Origin: Megascapheus bottae
Lineage: Eukaryota > Chordata > Mammalia > Rodentia > Geomyidae
Direction: 5' to 3'
DNA: 64,000 nt
NCBI GenBank assembly: GCA_024803745.1
Contig: JANJXV010000024.1
Coordinates: 19,043,927-19,107,926, forward strand
In this document: piece by piece, positions 31,949-44,829 of the stretch
Numbering within the stretch: position 1 is the first letter of the stretch
Layout: every line of letters starts with the position of its first letter
Translations under genes and position numbers: made by a program
The notes under the pieces: generated by a model
What the model saw: only the letters and a program-made list of their open reading frames with translations
Database searches by the model: none
What the model was told of the DNA's origin: nothing

Positions 31949-32855
31949 CTTTTAACATTTTTATACTTTCTTTGATCATTACCTCAGTATTGTGCTTTCT
32001 ATCTAGCCAAATCTCTTATTTTATTCCTTTTTGTTTCCTTTTTAAATTCTGAGTTATATTGATGGAGTTTAAGGCATACACCCCAACCTTGGCTTTACAA
32101 AAAGAACAGAAACAGAAAGGTCATTCTCAATCTTCTCCGTGGAACAGGACAGAGGCTTAGGCAAGATTTTCTGACTTTCTTAGAATAGGTGATGAGATTC
32201 TCATGTGACAGCTACCTGTTCCACCACGCTCAAAAACATCATCCCTGCAAACACAGAGACATCAAGTTGACCCCTACAGTGTCCACAGCTCACTTGCACT
32301 AAGGCAACGAGGCAGGTAGCCAAGACATAGAAGAAAATATCTGACACACTGAGCTTTCTTAAAACCTACTAAGAGGGAAGATCCACAAAAAGTATAGCAA
32401 GTACAACTGCAGCTTTGGGAAAGCCCGGTGGTAGCTGGCTAGACCTTGAACACTTTGTTCCCTTCCACACCTGTCCATAACAGGTAGAGAAGTTTTACAG
32501 GTGAGATGACATACACATTGGCACCATTCACTTGCTTTGTCCATGTTGCCCAACATTCTGAGGAATGGTTGACTGTGTGCACATGCAGGAAAGTAGATAA
32601 CACTAGTTTGGCAGTACCCAGTATTCTTCAAATATCATTTACCTGGGCATTCCAGTTCTGCCTTGCATGGCCTATTTTCATTGCTTCCTTGACTTGGCTA
32701 GGGCTCTGGAAACAGAAAAGAGGACTTTCAGGAAGATGGTCTCCAATGTTGTCCTTTCCACTATGATTATACAGCTCTGAACAAACTGAGTTTGGCAACA
32801 TGGCCACTTCCTCTTTGTCCAATTATATTTCCTCACAACTATTTTTCCCTTCATC
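31949..32855. other. Unique DNA
   Basis: Overlapping short frames on both strands at 32359-32822 have no motif. Nothing supported. Confidence 0.45.
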
Positions 32856-32859
32856 AAAC

Positions 32860-33346
32860 TGAGGAGCTAAAAAGCGCCCCCCATTCTGAGGCAGTAACCA
32901 TCTTGCTGTTTATATAAACTATGAGTGACCCAAAAATGCACATAAATTAAAGAAACAGAATTGTGGTGCCCATAAGTCCCAGGAACTGACCTGTCTGTGT
33001 TAAAATTAATCAGAACTCGCACAAATTGCAGGGATGGCATTTGTTTTCTAAGCCATAAAACGACACTCAGACAGCTAATTAGGACTCTACTGGCATGGGA
33101 ACCTCCAATCGCCCTGGAATGTCCCTAACCCCCCCCCCCACCTTATCTTATTCAGACACCTAGTTGCTGTAAATATGTGGTTTTGGCCTTTATAAGCCCT
33201 GTAAAATTTCAGCTCGGGACCCTCCTCCTAAGCTCCGCTATGTGGTTATGAGGACAAAGCTCCAGCTGCAGCCCACCTGAATAAAGCCTTGCTTTTGCAT
33301 TTCCGAGCGTCTGACTTGGTGGTGGTCTCGCAACATGGGCATTACA
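32860..33346 (+). mobile_element. Solo LTR-E, copy 1
   Basis: 487 bp, TGAGGAGCTA...GGGCATTACA, with a perfect 4-bp target duplication aaac (32856-32859 and 33347-33350). It has a TATA-like ttataagcc (about 33191) and AATAAA at 33280-33285. A 4-bp duplication is usual for gammaretrovirus-like (class I) integration. It is the full-length reference for the partial LTR at 63416-63840. Confidence 0.9.
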
Positions 33347-33362
33347 AAACTTCTCATTAAAA

Positions 33363-33590
33363 GAGGTGCGGTGGCTCACACATGTAATCCTAGCTACTCA
33401 GGAGGCTGAGATTTGAAGATCAAAGCCAGTCCAGGCACTAAAGTCTATGAGACTCTTATCTCCAATACCACCAGAAAACCAGAAGGGGCGCTGTGGTTCA
33501 AGCAGTAGGGCAGTGGTAACCTTGAGCTAAAGAAAGCTCAGGGACAACTCCCAGCCTCAGAGTTCAAGTCCCACTACTGACAAAAAAGAA
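33363..33590 (+). mobile_element. 7SL-type composite SINE
   Basis: Full dimer ending 'actgacaaaaaagaaaag', 12 bases after LTR-E's duplication. Confidence 0.9.
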
Positions 33591-33603
33591 AAGTTGCTTG
33601 CTC

Positions 33604-33797
33604 ATTTGGGGGAATACCTGTAATCCTGGCTACTCAGGAGGCTGAGATCTGAGGATCATTGCCTTTCCAGTCTTTTCAGTTTGGTCAGGAAAGTCCATGA
33701 GACACATCTCCAATTAACCACCAAAAAACCAGAAGTGGAGCTCTAGCTTAAGTAGTAGCATATTTATCCTTGAGCCAGAAAGCTCAGTGTCAACTCT
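33604..33797 (+). mobile_element. 7SL-type composite SINE, plus
   Basis: Second plus-strand copy, followed at once by an inverted copy. Confidence 0.85.
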
Positions 33798-33935
33798 CAG
33801 ACAGCTCAAGGCTATCACTCTACCACGTTTAGCCACACTTTCACTTCTGGTTTTTAAGTGGTTAATTGGAAATAAGAGTCTCATAGGAACTTTTCTGCCC
33901 AGGCTGGCTTCAAACTGGGATCCTTAGATCAAGCC
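33798..33935 (-). mobile_element. Composite SINE fragment, minus (inverted partner)
   Basis: Reverse of right monomer and linker ('ctcaaggctatcactctacc', 'ggctggcttcaaac'). With 33604-33797 it makes an inverted SINE pair. Confidence 0.8.
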
Positions 33936-34506
33936 TGAAGCAAAGATGATATGAAAGTTTATCAGATGAGAAGCATGGCTGAGAAAGACACACATGGCAG
34001 TTCAGCCTGTCTCTGCCATTTGGAACTGTCTTTTACTATCTTCTTTATGACAGAGGTTAGCCTTGGATTAATAGTGAGAATTAATCTTTAAAGATTGCCT
34101 TTTGATTGACAAGTCTTCCTTCCGTTTGCTGTAAAGTTGCACTGCCAAAGACTTAGTGTCTCATCCTATTTCCTTATTATTTTGTACTTTTCTACTTCCT
34201 CATTTTTTTGTAGTTCCTTACCTCCATTTCATTGTCTGACAGGTTTTGGTTTATCAGCTTCTCCTGCCATCTGCAAGATCTAGTGGCCAAAAAATTCCCC
34301 GACTGTCTGCTTTTCTAGTAACCTGTATCAACATAATAATGCACTATCCACATTGAAGTATTTGAAGGTATATGTGAAGATAATCCTAAAGATAGCTTGA
34401 TTTACCAATCCTTTTTTCTATTTCCCAGTCTGACTGTGGCAAGTCCAGTGTTTCCATCATTTACCACATACATGAGCTCATCCCCTGACTTTAAAAAGGA
34501 CATCGG
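33936..34506. other. Unique DNA
   Basis: No recognisable feature. Confidence 0.5.
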
Positions 34507-34690
34507 AGGCCAGGCACCTGAAATCTTAGCTACTAGGGAGGCTAAGATAGGAAGATTATTATAGTTTGGGGCCAAACTAGGTGAAAATTTCACCAAATTC
34601 CATCTCCAGAAAGAACCTAAGTGTGGTGGTATGTTGTATGCCTATCATTCTAGCAACATAGGAGACTAATGTCAGAAGGCTTGGGGTCCC
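34507..34690 (+). mobile_element. Old Alu-like SINE
   Basis: 'ggccaggcacctgaaatctt' and a second diverged half ('gtggtggtatgttgtatgcc'). Confidence 0.6.
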
Positions 34691-35057
34691 AAGTACTAGA
34701 AATGACCTTCAAGGTGTCATGACAGAATGAAACCCAAGACTTAGAAATTACTTGGCAAGACAAGTTTTTTATTTCTGCCAAAGGATGTTCACCTGACACA
34801 TGTTAGGTGATTTTTATCCCTAATGCTTTGCTGCCCCTCATTCTGATTAATCAGAACTTAGGTTTGCCATCTTTACACAACGGGCTAGCTTTGAAATGGG
34901 GTCAAGAGTTTATCCCAAAGCAGGAACTAGTTAATGAGGAAGGGGGAAGACCTTTGTTTATAACTGAATGTCACTCAATTGAAGTAACTTCGTTTCAACA
35001 GGATTTCATAAGGATGCCTCTGAAATGGCCAGCCCTGGCAAAAAGTTTATCACTTTC

Positions 35058-35297
35058 AGCTGGGCCCGGTGGCTAATACCTGTAATCCTAGCTACTCAGG
35101 AGGCTAAGATCTGAAGATCATGGTTCAAAGCCAGCCTCCACGCTAAAAAGTCTGTGAGACTCTTATCTTCAATTAAGCACTAGAAAACCAGAAGTGGTGC
35201 TGTGGCTCAAGGGGTAGGGCAGTAGCCTTGAGCTGAAGAACTCAGGGACAACACCCAGGCCTAGAGTTCAAGCCCCACAACTAACAACAAAAAAAAT
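35058..35297 (+). mobile_element. 7SL-type composite SINE
   Basis: Full dimer with A-rich tail. Confidence 0.9.
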
Positions 35298-35329
35298 GTT
35301 TATCACATTTCATCTGAGTAGAAGCAGTA

Positions 35330-35436
35330 GAGTGTTGTATGCATCCATTAACTCAGCTAGAGCAGGAAGACCAAAATAGAAGGATCACTGTCCATTCATA
35401 GTGCCTGGCAAAAAGTGAGATTCCGTCTCAAAATAA
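35330..35436 (+). mobile_element. Old 7SL-type SINE fragment
   Basis: Ends 'gagattccgtctcaaaataa', a typical 7SL-SINE 3' end. Confidence 0.55.
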
Positions 35437-35775
35437 TGAGTGCAGATGAGAGCTGAGTTGAACACTTCTTCTCAAAGGCAGGCTGAATGCCGGGAAAGAC
35501 ACTGTCTCACAATCTTTGAAAGGAAGGACATTTTTCATCTTGTCAATCTCCCTTCCCAATGGGGAAAGTTCCCATTCAGTTTCCTAAACTCAGCTTCTCC
35601 ATACCGATTTCTGTATGGATGCTATGTTTTATCCTACTTCTACCTTAAGTAGGAATAATTCTGTTGTTGTTGCTGTTGTTTTTAACAGTGACCGCTTCAT
35701 TGCCCTCTAGACCAAGCTTAAAAACAGTTCCCTTGCCTCTGGGCTGGTCTGTCTACTTACTGCATTTTACTAAAG
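35437..35775. other. Unique DNA
   Basis: No feature seen. Confidence 0.5.
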
Positions 35776-35783
35776 AAGAGAGA

Positions 35784-35819
<36 letters not shown>
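35776..35819 (+). repeat. (GA)n microsatellite
   Basis: About 21 GA units with one interruption. Confidence 0.95.
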
Positions 35820-35821
<2 letters not shown>

Positions 35822-36357
35822 CAAAAAAATGTCTAGCTCTGAGCTTTCTTTGGCATCTGTGTGCTAGCTATCTGGATTTCCCAAAGCAGTGCAAGGTATA
35901 TAAGCCTTTGGTCTATTCTTCCTTTGTTCTCTGAACTGAGACTTTACTCCCAAACAGATTTTCTTCCCAGATTAAACCAGGAGAGGCTTTTCCCCCCTTT
36001 GTGTAGATGATTCGAGCTGATAATTTGCATCTACAAAAGCAACTAAGAAATATTGAATGTCTGTGACTTCTGCAGAAGATGCTATAAAGGGGTTCCATAC
36101 TTGAGTCTCTCCTCTCAGGGAGACATGGCCTGCAATATAAATGCCAACCCCAAGGCTAAATTTTCAGGGCTGAGTTTATTATAATTCTGTCTCTGGGTAG
36201 CTCTTTCTATGATGAAACAAGTTTTTATACCATCCATTTTAAAACCAGCACTTCCTTCTACCTTCCTCCAAATCCAGATAATTTTGAAATAAATACATGG
36301 GATTTTAAAAATCCAATATTGTACATCTAAGAAAAGTAGATCACACTTAAGCAGTGG

Positions 36358-36359
<2 letters not shown>
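35820..36359. other. Unique DNA
   Basis: No recognisable feature. Confidence 0.5.

Positions 36360-36399
<40 letters not shown>
36360..36399 (+). repeat. (CA)n microsatellite
   Basis: About 19 CA units. Confidence 0.95.
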
Positions 36400-36401
<2 letters not shown>

Positions 36402-36429
36402 TAACAGAAAAGCAAAATAAGCTCTATGG

Positions 36430-36655
36430 TGGGTGTTCAATGAGAGTACAGTAACAAAGGTGACTGAAGATGAATACAGTCAAAGTAGTTTATTTGCATA
36501 TATGAAAATAGAACAATGAAACCTGCTTGAAGTTGTTTTCAGAGGAAATAGGGTTAGGGAGGGTGATAGTGGGCATCAAATCCATTGTACACATGTGGAA
36601 GTTGTCATAATAAGATCCTCCTTGTAGCACTGTTTGCTAATAAATAAAAAGAAGA
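36430..36655 (+). mobile_element. L1 3' UTR-like fragment
   Basis: Shares 'tatgaaaatagaacaatgaa' and the following purine-rich tract with 47805-47915; AATAAA-type end. Confidence 0.5.
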
Positions 36656-37589
36656 CAATAAAGACTGACTAACAATCTCCACTCAAAACACTGCTCCCTA
36701 TAGATTTCCTTCAAAAAGTGAAGGATTTCTAAATGTGTAGCCTATTCTCAGTGAGGTAAAGTATCGCTTTCCCTTATGAAGCCAAAGTAGATTTTATCAG
36801 AGAAATAATATACCCAAAATGCACAGCAGCTAAAATAAAATAAAGAGATGACAGAGATGAAAGGAAAGCTGGCACAAGGCAGAACAAATGGAAGGGAGGA
36901 AAGATCAAAGTTATACTACCAAAAAAAATCATATCAAAAGCAAACAGATCATGGTTTGTGAGTGATCCTGATGTTGGGGGATGGGCTAGGCTCCTATTTA
37001 CCTGGGGAATCAAATTCCAAAGACAAAGGGAGCATGGGGGTGGAGAATTCTTTCAACTTAAATGAGCCAACAGCTTGCTACTGAACAATTCATGAGGTTC
37101 TTTTAGCCCCTGCATGTAGCACCTAATAATAACAGAGCCGCCATGACCAGAATACTCTGCTGATGTCTTCCAACATAGAAGGGAGCTCTAGAAAAGCTCA
37201 GGGTAATGGCCACATTACAGGGAAACCAGAAAGTATTAGCTTTGATTTCATTAAACTAATAATAGCCACAGGATTGCCAGTTACAGATGTATGGAATAAG
37301 AAGCTTGGTGCTACTGAATGCACTGGGCTGTCCATTCTGCTTCTCAGTTTGTGTCTGAGAATATTTACCATCTGGTGATAATCTTTTTTTTTAAAGACTA
37401 GGTAAAAACAAAAATTTTTCCAACTGAAAACATACGTTTGTCCATGTTCAAAAATTTCATGGAAAAATGAGTCAAGTATTATTGTAGTGGGTACTTAAAA
37501 AAAAGCATGGAATCCTCCTTTGGTTCTATGAATTAACTAAAAGCAAAGAGAAAGGCAAGGAATCCCAGTCTCCATTTTGAGTCTGTCTT
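36656..37589. other. Unique DNA
   Basis: Short frames only, no motif. Confidence 0.5.
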
Positions 37590-38040
37590 TGTCTCAGTCA
37601 TTCACCTTAATTCTACCTACTCAGAATGCTGAGATCTGGGGATTGGGATTTGAAACCAACCTGATTGGAAAAGTTTGCAAGATTTGTGGGATTTGTTCTG
37701 TGTTTTGGTTTTTCCAGTCCTGGGGCTTGAACTCAGTGTCTGGGCACATAGTCCTTGAGTTTTCTCAAGGCTATCACTCTACCACTTGAGCCACAGCTCC
37801 ACTTCCTACTTTTCTTGTCTATGCAGTACTGCGTAATCAAATCTAGGGATTCATGCATGCTAGGCAAGCACTCTGCTGCTAGGTCATTCTCCCAGCCCTA
37901 TGAGATTCTTACATCCAATTAACTACCAAAAAAGAGCTGAAATTGAAGCTGTAGCTCAATTAATAAAATGGTGACCTTGAGATAAAAAGCTGGGGAAGAA
38001 TGTAAAGTCCAGAAGACAAACCCCTGTACGAGCACAAAAA
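37590..38040 (+). mobile_element. Old 7SL-type SINE split by another SINE
   Basis: The left half lies at 37590-37690 and the rest at 37899-38040 ('gagattcttacatccaatta'). The minus-strand SINE below is inserted between them. Confidence 0.8.
37708..37898 (-). mobile_element. ID-like composite SINE nested in a SINE
   Basis: Complete in reverse, from its T run to 'ctcccagccc'. Its host SINE reads through on both sides. Confidence 0.9.
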
Positions 38041-38690
38041 CAAACAAATAAATAAATAATATAAAAAGCAAATACATGTGATTGGAACCATAGTATATGA
38101 TCCACATAGTGCAGGGGAAAATCAGGCAAGGTCTGTTTACTCATATTCCCCTTGGCTTCTCTCTGCATCTTCCTTCATGCTAGGTGAACCACAGAATCCT
38201 TTCTCGGAAAAGGCTTTATGGCCTTTTATCAACTGGAGACTGTCTTAGTGGTCAGCTTTTATAAAGAGATGTTGGAGAACACTGAAATATTTTTGGTCAA
38301 GTCTTATTATGTAGCCCAGACTAACCTTAAACTCATGATCCTCTTGCCTCAGGTTCTACTGTGCTGGAAATTACATGCCGAAAACTACTGTTAATATCTC
38401 TAAGTGCTATTGCTTCCTTTGGGGGATAGGAATTCCTGTCTCTTATGATATGCCTTTAGAAAGAAAAATTTTGGTTTATATGACTTGCCTAAGGAGGAAA
38501 ACAACAGAAGGTCAGAAAAAGGTTTTCCCTTGAGGAAAGTCTTCCTTCCATTTAGTTCAGAGTAAAAAGGATGCCAACGTGTCATACTTTGGGACATGAA
38601 TTTCTTCTCTTTCTTCCTTCCCCCCTCCCTCCCTTGCTATCATCTTTTCTTCATTCTTCTTTTTTTCACTCCTTCTATTGACTTGGGTAT
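38041..38690. other. Unique DNA
   Basis: Nothing supported. Confidence 0.5.
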
Positions 38691-38694
38691 CATT

Positions 38695-38755
38695 TTCTTT
38701 CTTTCTTTCCTTTTTTCTTTCTTCCTTTCTCTTTCTTTCTGTCTTTCTTTCTTCT
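38695..38755 (+). repeat. (TTTC)n-type pyrimidine repeat
   Basis: Imperfect TTTC/TTCC repeat at the tail side of a minus SINE. Confidence 0.85.
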
Positions 38756-38830
38756 CTGTGTATGAAGCTCTGAGGAATCAAACTCAGGGCTCCACACATG
38801 CTAGGCAAGCACTCTACCACTAGGCCCCAG
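38756..38830 (-). mobile_element. ID-like monomer, minus
   Basis: Only the left, ID-like monomer is present ('gctaggcaagcactctacca'). Confidence 0.85.
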
Positions 38831-41265
38831 GTATCATTTTCTAAGGTGCAACCATCACAAACTCCAAAGGATAAAAGTAATAAGAGAGTAGAGGATGGAA
38901 GGTTCAACCAGAAATCAGGAGCTGGAAGATGAAATATTGGTAAGTAACATAATATGTGACGATAATTTGTAACATACTTTGTGATAATAATTTTATGGGA
39001 GAACATTAAACTGGGGTGGTTCAAATATCCTGGCAAATATCCTCTGTAAGCAAACTAAGACCTAAATCAAATATATTATCTGCAAATGATTAGAAAAACA
39101 AAACTTAAACCTATCAGAAACTATCAATTGCCATTAACCAGGGACTTTAACTGAGATGGTACAAATAAGGCTACACTTCTACTTTAACCAAATATTTCCT
39201 TTTTGTTGGTTTCTTATTTCCCTAGTGTTGACATAAAATAACAACTTTAAAGAAATAAGAAAATAGTTTATTGTGACCCCAAGATGAGAGACCATGTTCT
39301 GGAAACATGGACACAAGTTACCTGTCATGGTGCAATTTGTGGTGGAAAATTCTGTGAACTTTTATAGCCACAGAAGGAAAGGAGTCAGAAATCAATGTAC
39401 TTACAAAATATATATGTGGAATCATCAGGTAGATGGGGAAGATGAGAAAATCTCTTCTGTGGGATTCAGAGATTATATTTATCGCCTTCTTATCTTAAAG
39501 GTCGCAAGGCTGGGGGACTATACCTTTATAGTGCATTGCAAATGGAGCTCCTACTTATTCCGAGGATACTAAGTCAGATATAGAAGCTGATAGTAAATGT
39601 CTTTTACAATTGACTTAGTTAGCCCAAGGTAACTTTGGCCTTTCATCTATAACATCAGAATATTCTACCCAGCTAGTGGCAAATAGTCTAGAGGCTCTTA
39701 GATGTAAATATGGCTTCTTGGCAGAATTTCAGCTCACACTTCATAAAAGCCTTTCCCTTGTACTCTCTCAGTCTCCAGAGCCTAGTCTATGAGTCACTGT
39801 TTACTAAAATAAACTTATGAAACATTTTAATAGGCTTTACTCAATTTTTTCCCAGTTCTGAAATTAAACTGCCTAAAATGAGTCTTCAGGCAAGTGTCTG
39901 AAAGCACGGAAGGAGAAAAAAAGCAAGCAGATTCATGATACTGATGCCGAGAAAGACTCATAACTGAGGACTGGGACCCCTTTAATGAGGTATAGATGCA
40001 TCTGAAAACAAAGATAATATTGAAAGACTGTACAATAGTTGAGAGGAAGCAGAAGAGCTCAAACAGAAGCAGAAAAAACGTCTGTATGGGGCCTAGGCAT
40101 AGGGACAACTTAGAGCTACCTTGAGGAGAATAAATGGAGGTTAAAAAAACAAAGTCGATAGAGCCTTGAAAAGCTGTCCTTCCACCCTGTTATGTTAAAA
40201 AATGGAAAGAAAGCCAAAAACTATACCCCCCACCCTCCAAAAAAATCAAGAGGGAGATTTTATGACCAGAAAAAAATGTTTCTATTCTGTTGATACATAG
40301 CTTATAAGTCTTTACCATCATCCTTACAGCAACAACAAAAAAGCAGTTGTGATAGAACCATCAGGGACTTGAGGCCACAGGGAAAATTCTAGCAAAATCT
40401 GAGACAGGGAAGTCACAGCTTACTGGGAACAAAAACCTATGGGAAGAAGTCTGTGGGAACATTAACTTTTGATGAAGATTGGAGAACTGGATATTTAGTC
40501 TGAAGTGGTCCCCCTACGATTTCCATCAGTTTAGCTTTGAAAGCCTGACTGGACTCACAATGAAGATGACAGAAACATGCCTTCTGTCAGGGCAAGAGAA
40601 GAAGAAAAATGATCACTTTGAAACAAACTCAGAAAGTTCCATTCTTCACAAAGATCTCACAAAAGCATTCATTTTACCAGAGCTCTCCAGCTCTCTTCTC
40701 TCATATGATGAGAGGCAGGGTAAAAAAGTAGTTTCTGAAGGTTAAAGCAAGGGATGCAGACCTATTTTATGAAAACCTGATATTCAATCATGAAATTATT
40801 GGATTTTTTTTCTCTCCACAGTACCTTTCCATCACACCAAGAGAGTGTGATAACACTGTAATAACAGTGGAAGAGAGCTGAAAGAGATGGAAGACACAAG
40901 TTCCATTTAAGGAGTATTCAGGGAACCACAAAGATAAGAGGAATGACAGAACAAGAACAGTAGAAGCAATTGAAGAGATGACTTCTACAGCTTTTGAAAA
41001 TCTTAAATACAGCATGACCTCTTACCAGAAAACTATAAAGCCCCAAACTAAAGGTCCATTTGTTTCAGTTTTTATTACTCAATACATCATTTCTAGCCTT
41101 CAACAACAACAAAAAAATCACAAGGCAGGCTTTTCAAAAGGAAAAAAATGAGACAATCTAAAGAAGTAAAACAAGCATTAGAGGTAGATTTGGTTAATAG
41201 AACGATTTGGGGGTTGTTAGTTTAACACATTTAAATAGTTACAATTAACATGCTAAAAGTTGTAG
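38831..41265. other. Unique AT-rich DNA (2.4 kb)
   Basis: The longest repeat-free stretch here. No frame above about 93 codons, no motif, no CpG cluster. Nothing supported. Confidence 0.5.
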
Positions 41266-41505
41266 CGGAGGTAGGGCAGTAGAGGCTCAAGGCTGTAATC
41301 CTAATGACTCAGGAGGCTGTGATCTGAGGACTGTGGTTTGAAGTCAGCTGGAGCAGAAAGTGAGACACTTATCTCCAAATAATCACACAAAAAGCAGAAA
41401 TGGTGCTGTCGCTCAACTGGTAGAGCGCTGCTAGCTTTCAGCACAACAATGAGGCTCAGGGACAGCACCCTGAGTTCAACTTCCAAACCAGAAAGGAAAA
41501 AAAAA
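41266..41505 (+). mobile_element. 7SL-type composite SINE
   Basis: Full dimer, moderately diverged, A-rich end just before an L1. Confidence 0.85.
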
Positions 41506-41539
41506 GAGTAAATGTTAGATTTTAAAAGATAACATTAGG

Positions 41540-43728
41540 GGATCCAAGTAGGGAAAGAGGAAATAAAACTATCCCTCTTTGCAAATGACATGATTCTGTA
41601 TTTAAAGAATCCTATAGACTCTACACCCAAGCTCCTTGAACTGATTCAAAGCTTTGGAAGAGTAGCAGACTATAAAATTAACCCTCAAAAATCAACTGCC
41701 TTCCTTTACGCCAACAGTGAGAGGAAAGAGGTAATAATCAGGAAAGAAACTCCTTTCACAATAGCCTCAAAGAAAATAAAGTACCTAGGAATTAGCTTAA
41801 CTAAGAATGTAAAGGACCTTTTTGACGAAAACTTTAAAACCCTAAAAAAGGAAATTAAAGCAGAACTAAGGAAATGGAAAAACCTCCTGGATTGGAAGAA
41901 TCAACATTGTAAAAATGACAGTCTTGCCAAGAGCTATCTACAAATTCAATGCGATACCCATCAATATCCCAATGTCATTCTTTAAAGAAATAGAAGAGGC
42001 AATCCAAAATTTCATATGGAATAATAAAAGACCCCGTATAGCAAAAACACTTCTTAGCAGAAAGAACAGCGCTGGAGGAATTTCAATTCCAAACTTTAGA
42101 CTCTATTACAGAGCTATAATTCTCAAAACAGCTTGGTACTGGCACAGGAACAGGCCTGAAGACCAATGGAATAGAACTGAGGACCCAGATATTAAACCAC
42201 AGACCTATGGCCACCTAATCTTTGACAAGGGAGCCAAAAAAATAGAATGGAAGAAAGACAGTCTCTTCAACAAGTTGTGCTGGCAGAACTGGTTAAGCAC
42301 CTGCAGAAAACTAAAGTTGGATCCTTCTTTGTCACCTTGCACTAGAATTAACTCCAAATGGATCAAAGACCTGGAGGTAAAAGCTGACACACTGAAAACT
42401 TTACAGGAAGGAATAGGAGATACACTAGGCCTCCTTGGCACAGGTCGAAACTTTCTTAATAAGGACCAAGAATCACAACAAATCAGAGAAAGGCTGGATA
42501 AGTGGGACTGCATTAAACTGCAGAGCTTTTGTATGGCAAAGGACATAGCTAGTAAAGTAATCAGGAAGCCTACAGAGTGGGAGAAGATCTTCACCAACCA
42601 AACAACAGACAAAGGCCTCATATCTAAAATATATCAACAACTCAAAAAATTGAATCACTCCAAAACTAACCTCCAAAGTAACAACCATCCCATTAAAAAA
42701 TGGGCCAAATACTTAAAGAGAGTCTTCTCTGAAGAAGAAACAAAAATGGCCTATAGACACATGAAGAAATGCTCAACATCTCTGGTCATAAAAGAAATGC
42801 AAATCAAAACAACTCTAAGATTCCACCTCACTCCTGTCAGAATGGCCAGGATCAGGAAAATGAATAACAACAGATGCTGGAGGGGATGTGGTCAGGAGGG
42901 ATCACTACTACACTGTTATTGGGAGTGCAAACTTGTTCAACCACTATGGAAAGCAGTGTGGCAGAGCCTCAAAAGGCTAAACATAGAACTCCCCTATGAC
43001 CCAGCAATTCCACTACTTGGCATTTACCCAACCATCCAGAAACAAGGACATACTAAACCCACTAGCACAACAATGTTCATTGCAGCACTATTCACCATAG
43101 CAAAGATATGGAACCAACCTAGATGTCCCTCAGTTGATGAGTGGATCAACAAGTTGTGGTATTTGTACACAATGGAATTCTATGTTGCTGTCAGAAAGAA
43201 TGACATCGCCCCATTTGTTAGGAAATGGAAAGACTTAGAAAAAATCATATTAAGTGAAGTAAGCCAGACTCAAAGGAATGGTTTCCCTCATTCGTCATAA
43301 TCAGTAGAAACCTTGGGCTCTACTAGCAGAGATCTGCAATAGAGCAAAATCTTGATACATAAGGCCATATAATGTGAAGCTAATTGAAAGGACCTCCAGG
43401 ATATTGAAACAAAAGCCATATAAGGAATGATTGTTGTCCTTAATGTACTATGTTGTCTCTCATCTCCTTTGCTGTCCCTTGGTTATCTCATATTGGTATA
43501 GTATCTCACTTTGTTATCTGATATATTGAATTTATTTGTATTTGGATATTTGAAATTTGATAGGGAAGGGGGGAAAACCAAGACGGGTTTGGGGTGTGGT
43601 GGGGGGAGGGAAATGGGTACCAAGACATGTGAAAGGGTATCAATGTATGTGAATTAATGCACCTTCTATCTGGCAAATATCATGTAACCCTTTTACTAAT
43701 TACAATAAAAATAGACAAAAAGAAAGAA
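41540..43728 (+). mobile_element. L1, 5'-truncated, with long ORF2 frame
   Basis: Starts in ORF2 RT just before the FADD-like box, here 'FANDM' (about 41578-41595), so one catalytic Asp is changed. The frame 41590-41985 shifts into 41915-43300, open for 461 codons to the natural ORF2 end. A 7-base deletion near 41884 (compare 5205-5215) explains the shift. The C-terminal zinc-like motif [18 protein letters not shown] is intact (about 42880-42935). The 3' UTR has a G-rich tract (43560-43620), AATAAAA and an A-rich end at 43728. It is the least decayed L1 here, but it cannot move itself. Confidence 0.95.
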
Positions 43729-44829
43729 AAAGCCAACACTGGAGTAGTTTTATTAATTTCATATAAACCATACTTCAAAATTAGAAAATTGCCAAGGATA
43801 CAAAGAAGAATTTTCAAGTGATAAAAGGATTAATTCTCATGAAGGTATAATCATGCTTAATGTCTACCTACTTAAAAAAAAGCTTCAAAATACATGACAC
43901 AAAAACTGCTAGAATTGCAGGGAGAAACAGATGAATTATAACTGGATACTTGTATAGCCTTCTCAAGTAAACTGACATGTCCATCAGGCAGAAAATTAGA
44001 TGAATGACACACCATCAGTCAACTGGATGTAATTGACATTTCTAAAATAGTTCATCTAACAACAACAACAACAATAGAATACACTTTCATGATTTCACAC
44101 AGAATATTCCTAAATACAGATCATAAAATTCACTTCAACATATTGAAGACAATTGGAAGTATGCTTTCAGATCACAAAGTAATTAAACTAGAAAACACTA
44201 ACAGAGAGGTAGTTAGGGGGGGAAAAAAACTCAAAATATTTGAATGGTAAGCAATAAATGTATGAGTAGAAAATTGGCTAAAGAAGTCTTTAGAGAATAT
44301 TTTAAATCATGTTGGACTAAATAAAAGCAAGAAAGAACTGGGATCTTTAGACAACATCCCATCTCCACAAAGCCCAGCAAGTGCTCTTTTTTCCTTTGCC
44401 CTAGAAAAGGGGAATGTACTTACTAGAGATCTCACTATGAATTCTGGACTCAAGGAAGCCAGATAGAGTTAAAGGTGCTGACTGGATAACGGTTACTAAG
44501 TAACACAGGGTTAGAGCATGGCACTCATACTACTTCTAGCCCCCTGCTCCTACTTGTCTTACAGAACAACACAGACCAGGAATCTGCCCTGTAATGGATA
44601 GAATAATGGCCCAAAGATATCACATTCTAATTGACAAGAACTGTGCAATATGTTATGCCCCATGGAAAGAGGAAATTAAGATTGCTCCTGAATGCTGAAT
44701 CATCACAATGTAACCATAAGCCTCCTCAGAGAGGTAGATGTGGGACTCTCAGGACCTGAGTGGTGCAGTGATTTCACTGCTCTTTGACCCCTCTTTGAAA
44801 ATGGAAAGGGGACATGGCTAAGGAATGTA
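43729..44829. other. Unique AT-rich DNA
   Basis: No recognisable feature. Confidence 0.5.

Noticed and set aside
32359..32822. Three short overlapping frames as a possible exon
   Set aside because: No recognisable domain or convincing splice sites, and opposite strands are equally open.
38557..39036. 159-codon minus frame with Lys/Glu/Arg repeats
   Set aside because: Translation of a TTTC repeat and an ID-like monomer in reverse.
42205..42688. Minus-strand frames of 138 and 71 codons
   Set aside because: Shadows of L1 ORF2 on the opposite strand. The same holds for 4586-4957, 5594-5815 and 62101-62286.
41517..43745. Target duplication for the L1 at 41540 (aaaagataacatta and aaaagccaacact)
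   Set aside because: Only a partial match beginning in an A-rich tail; it could be chance.
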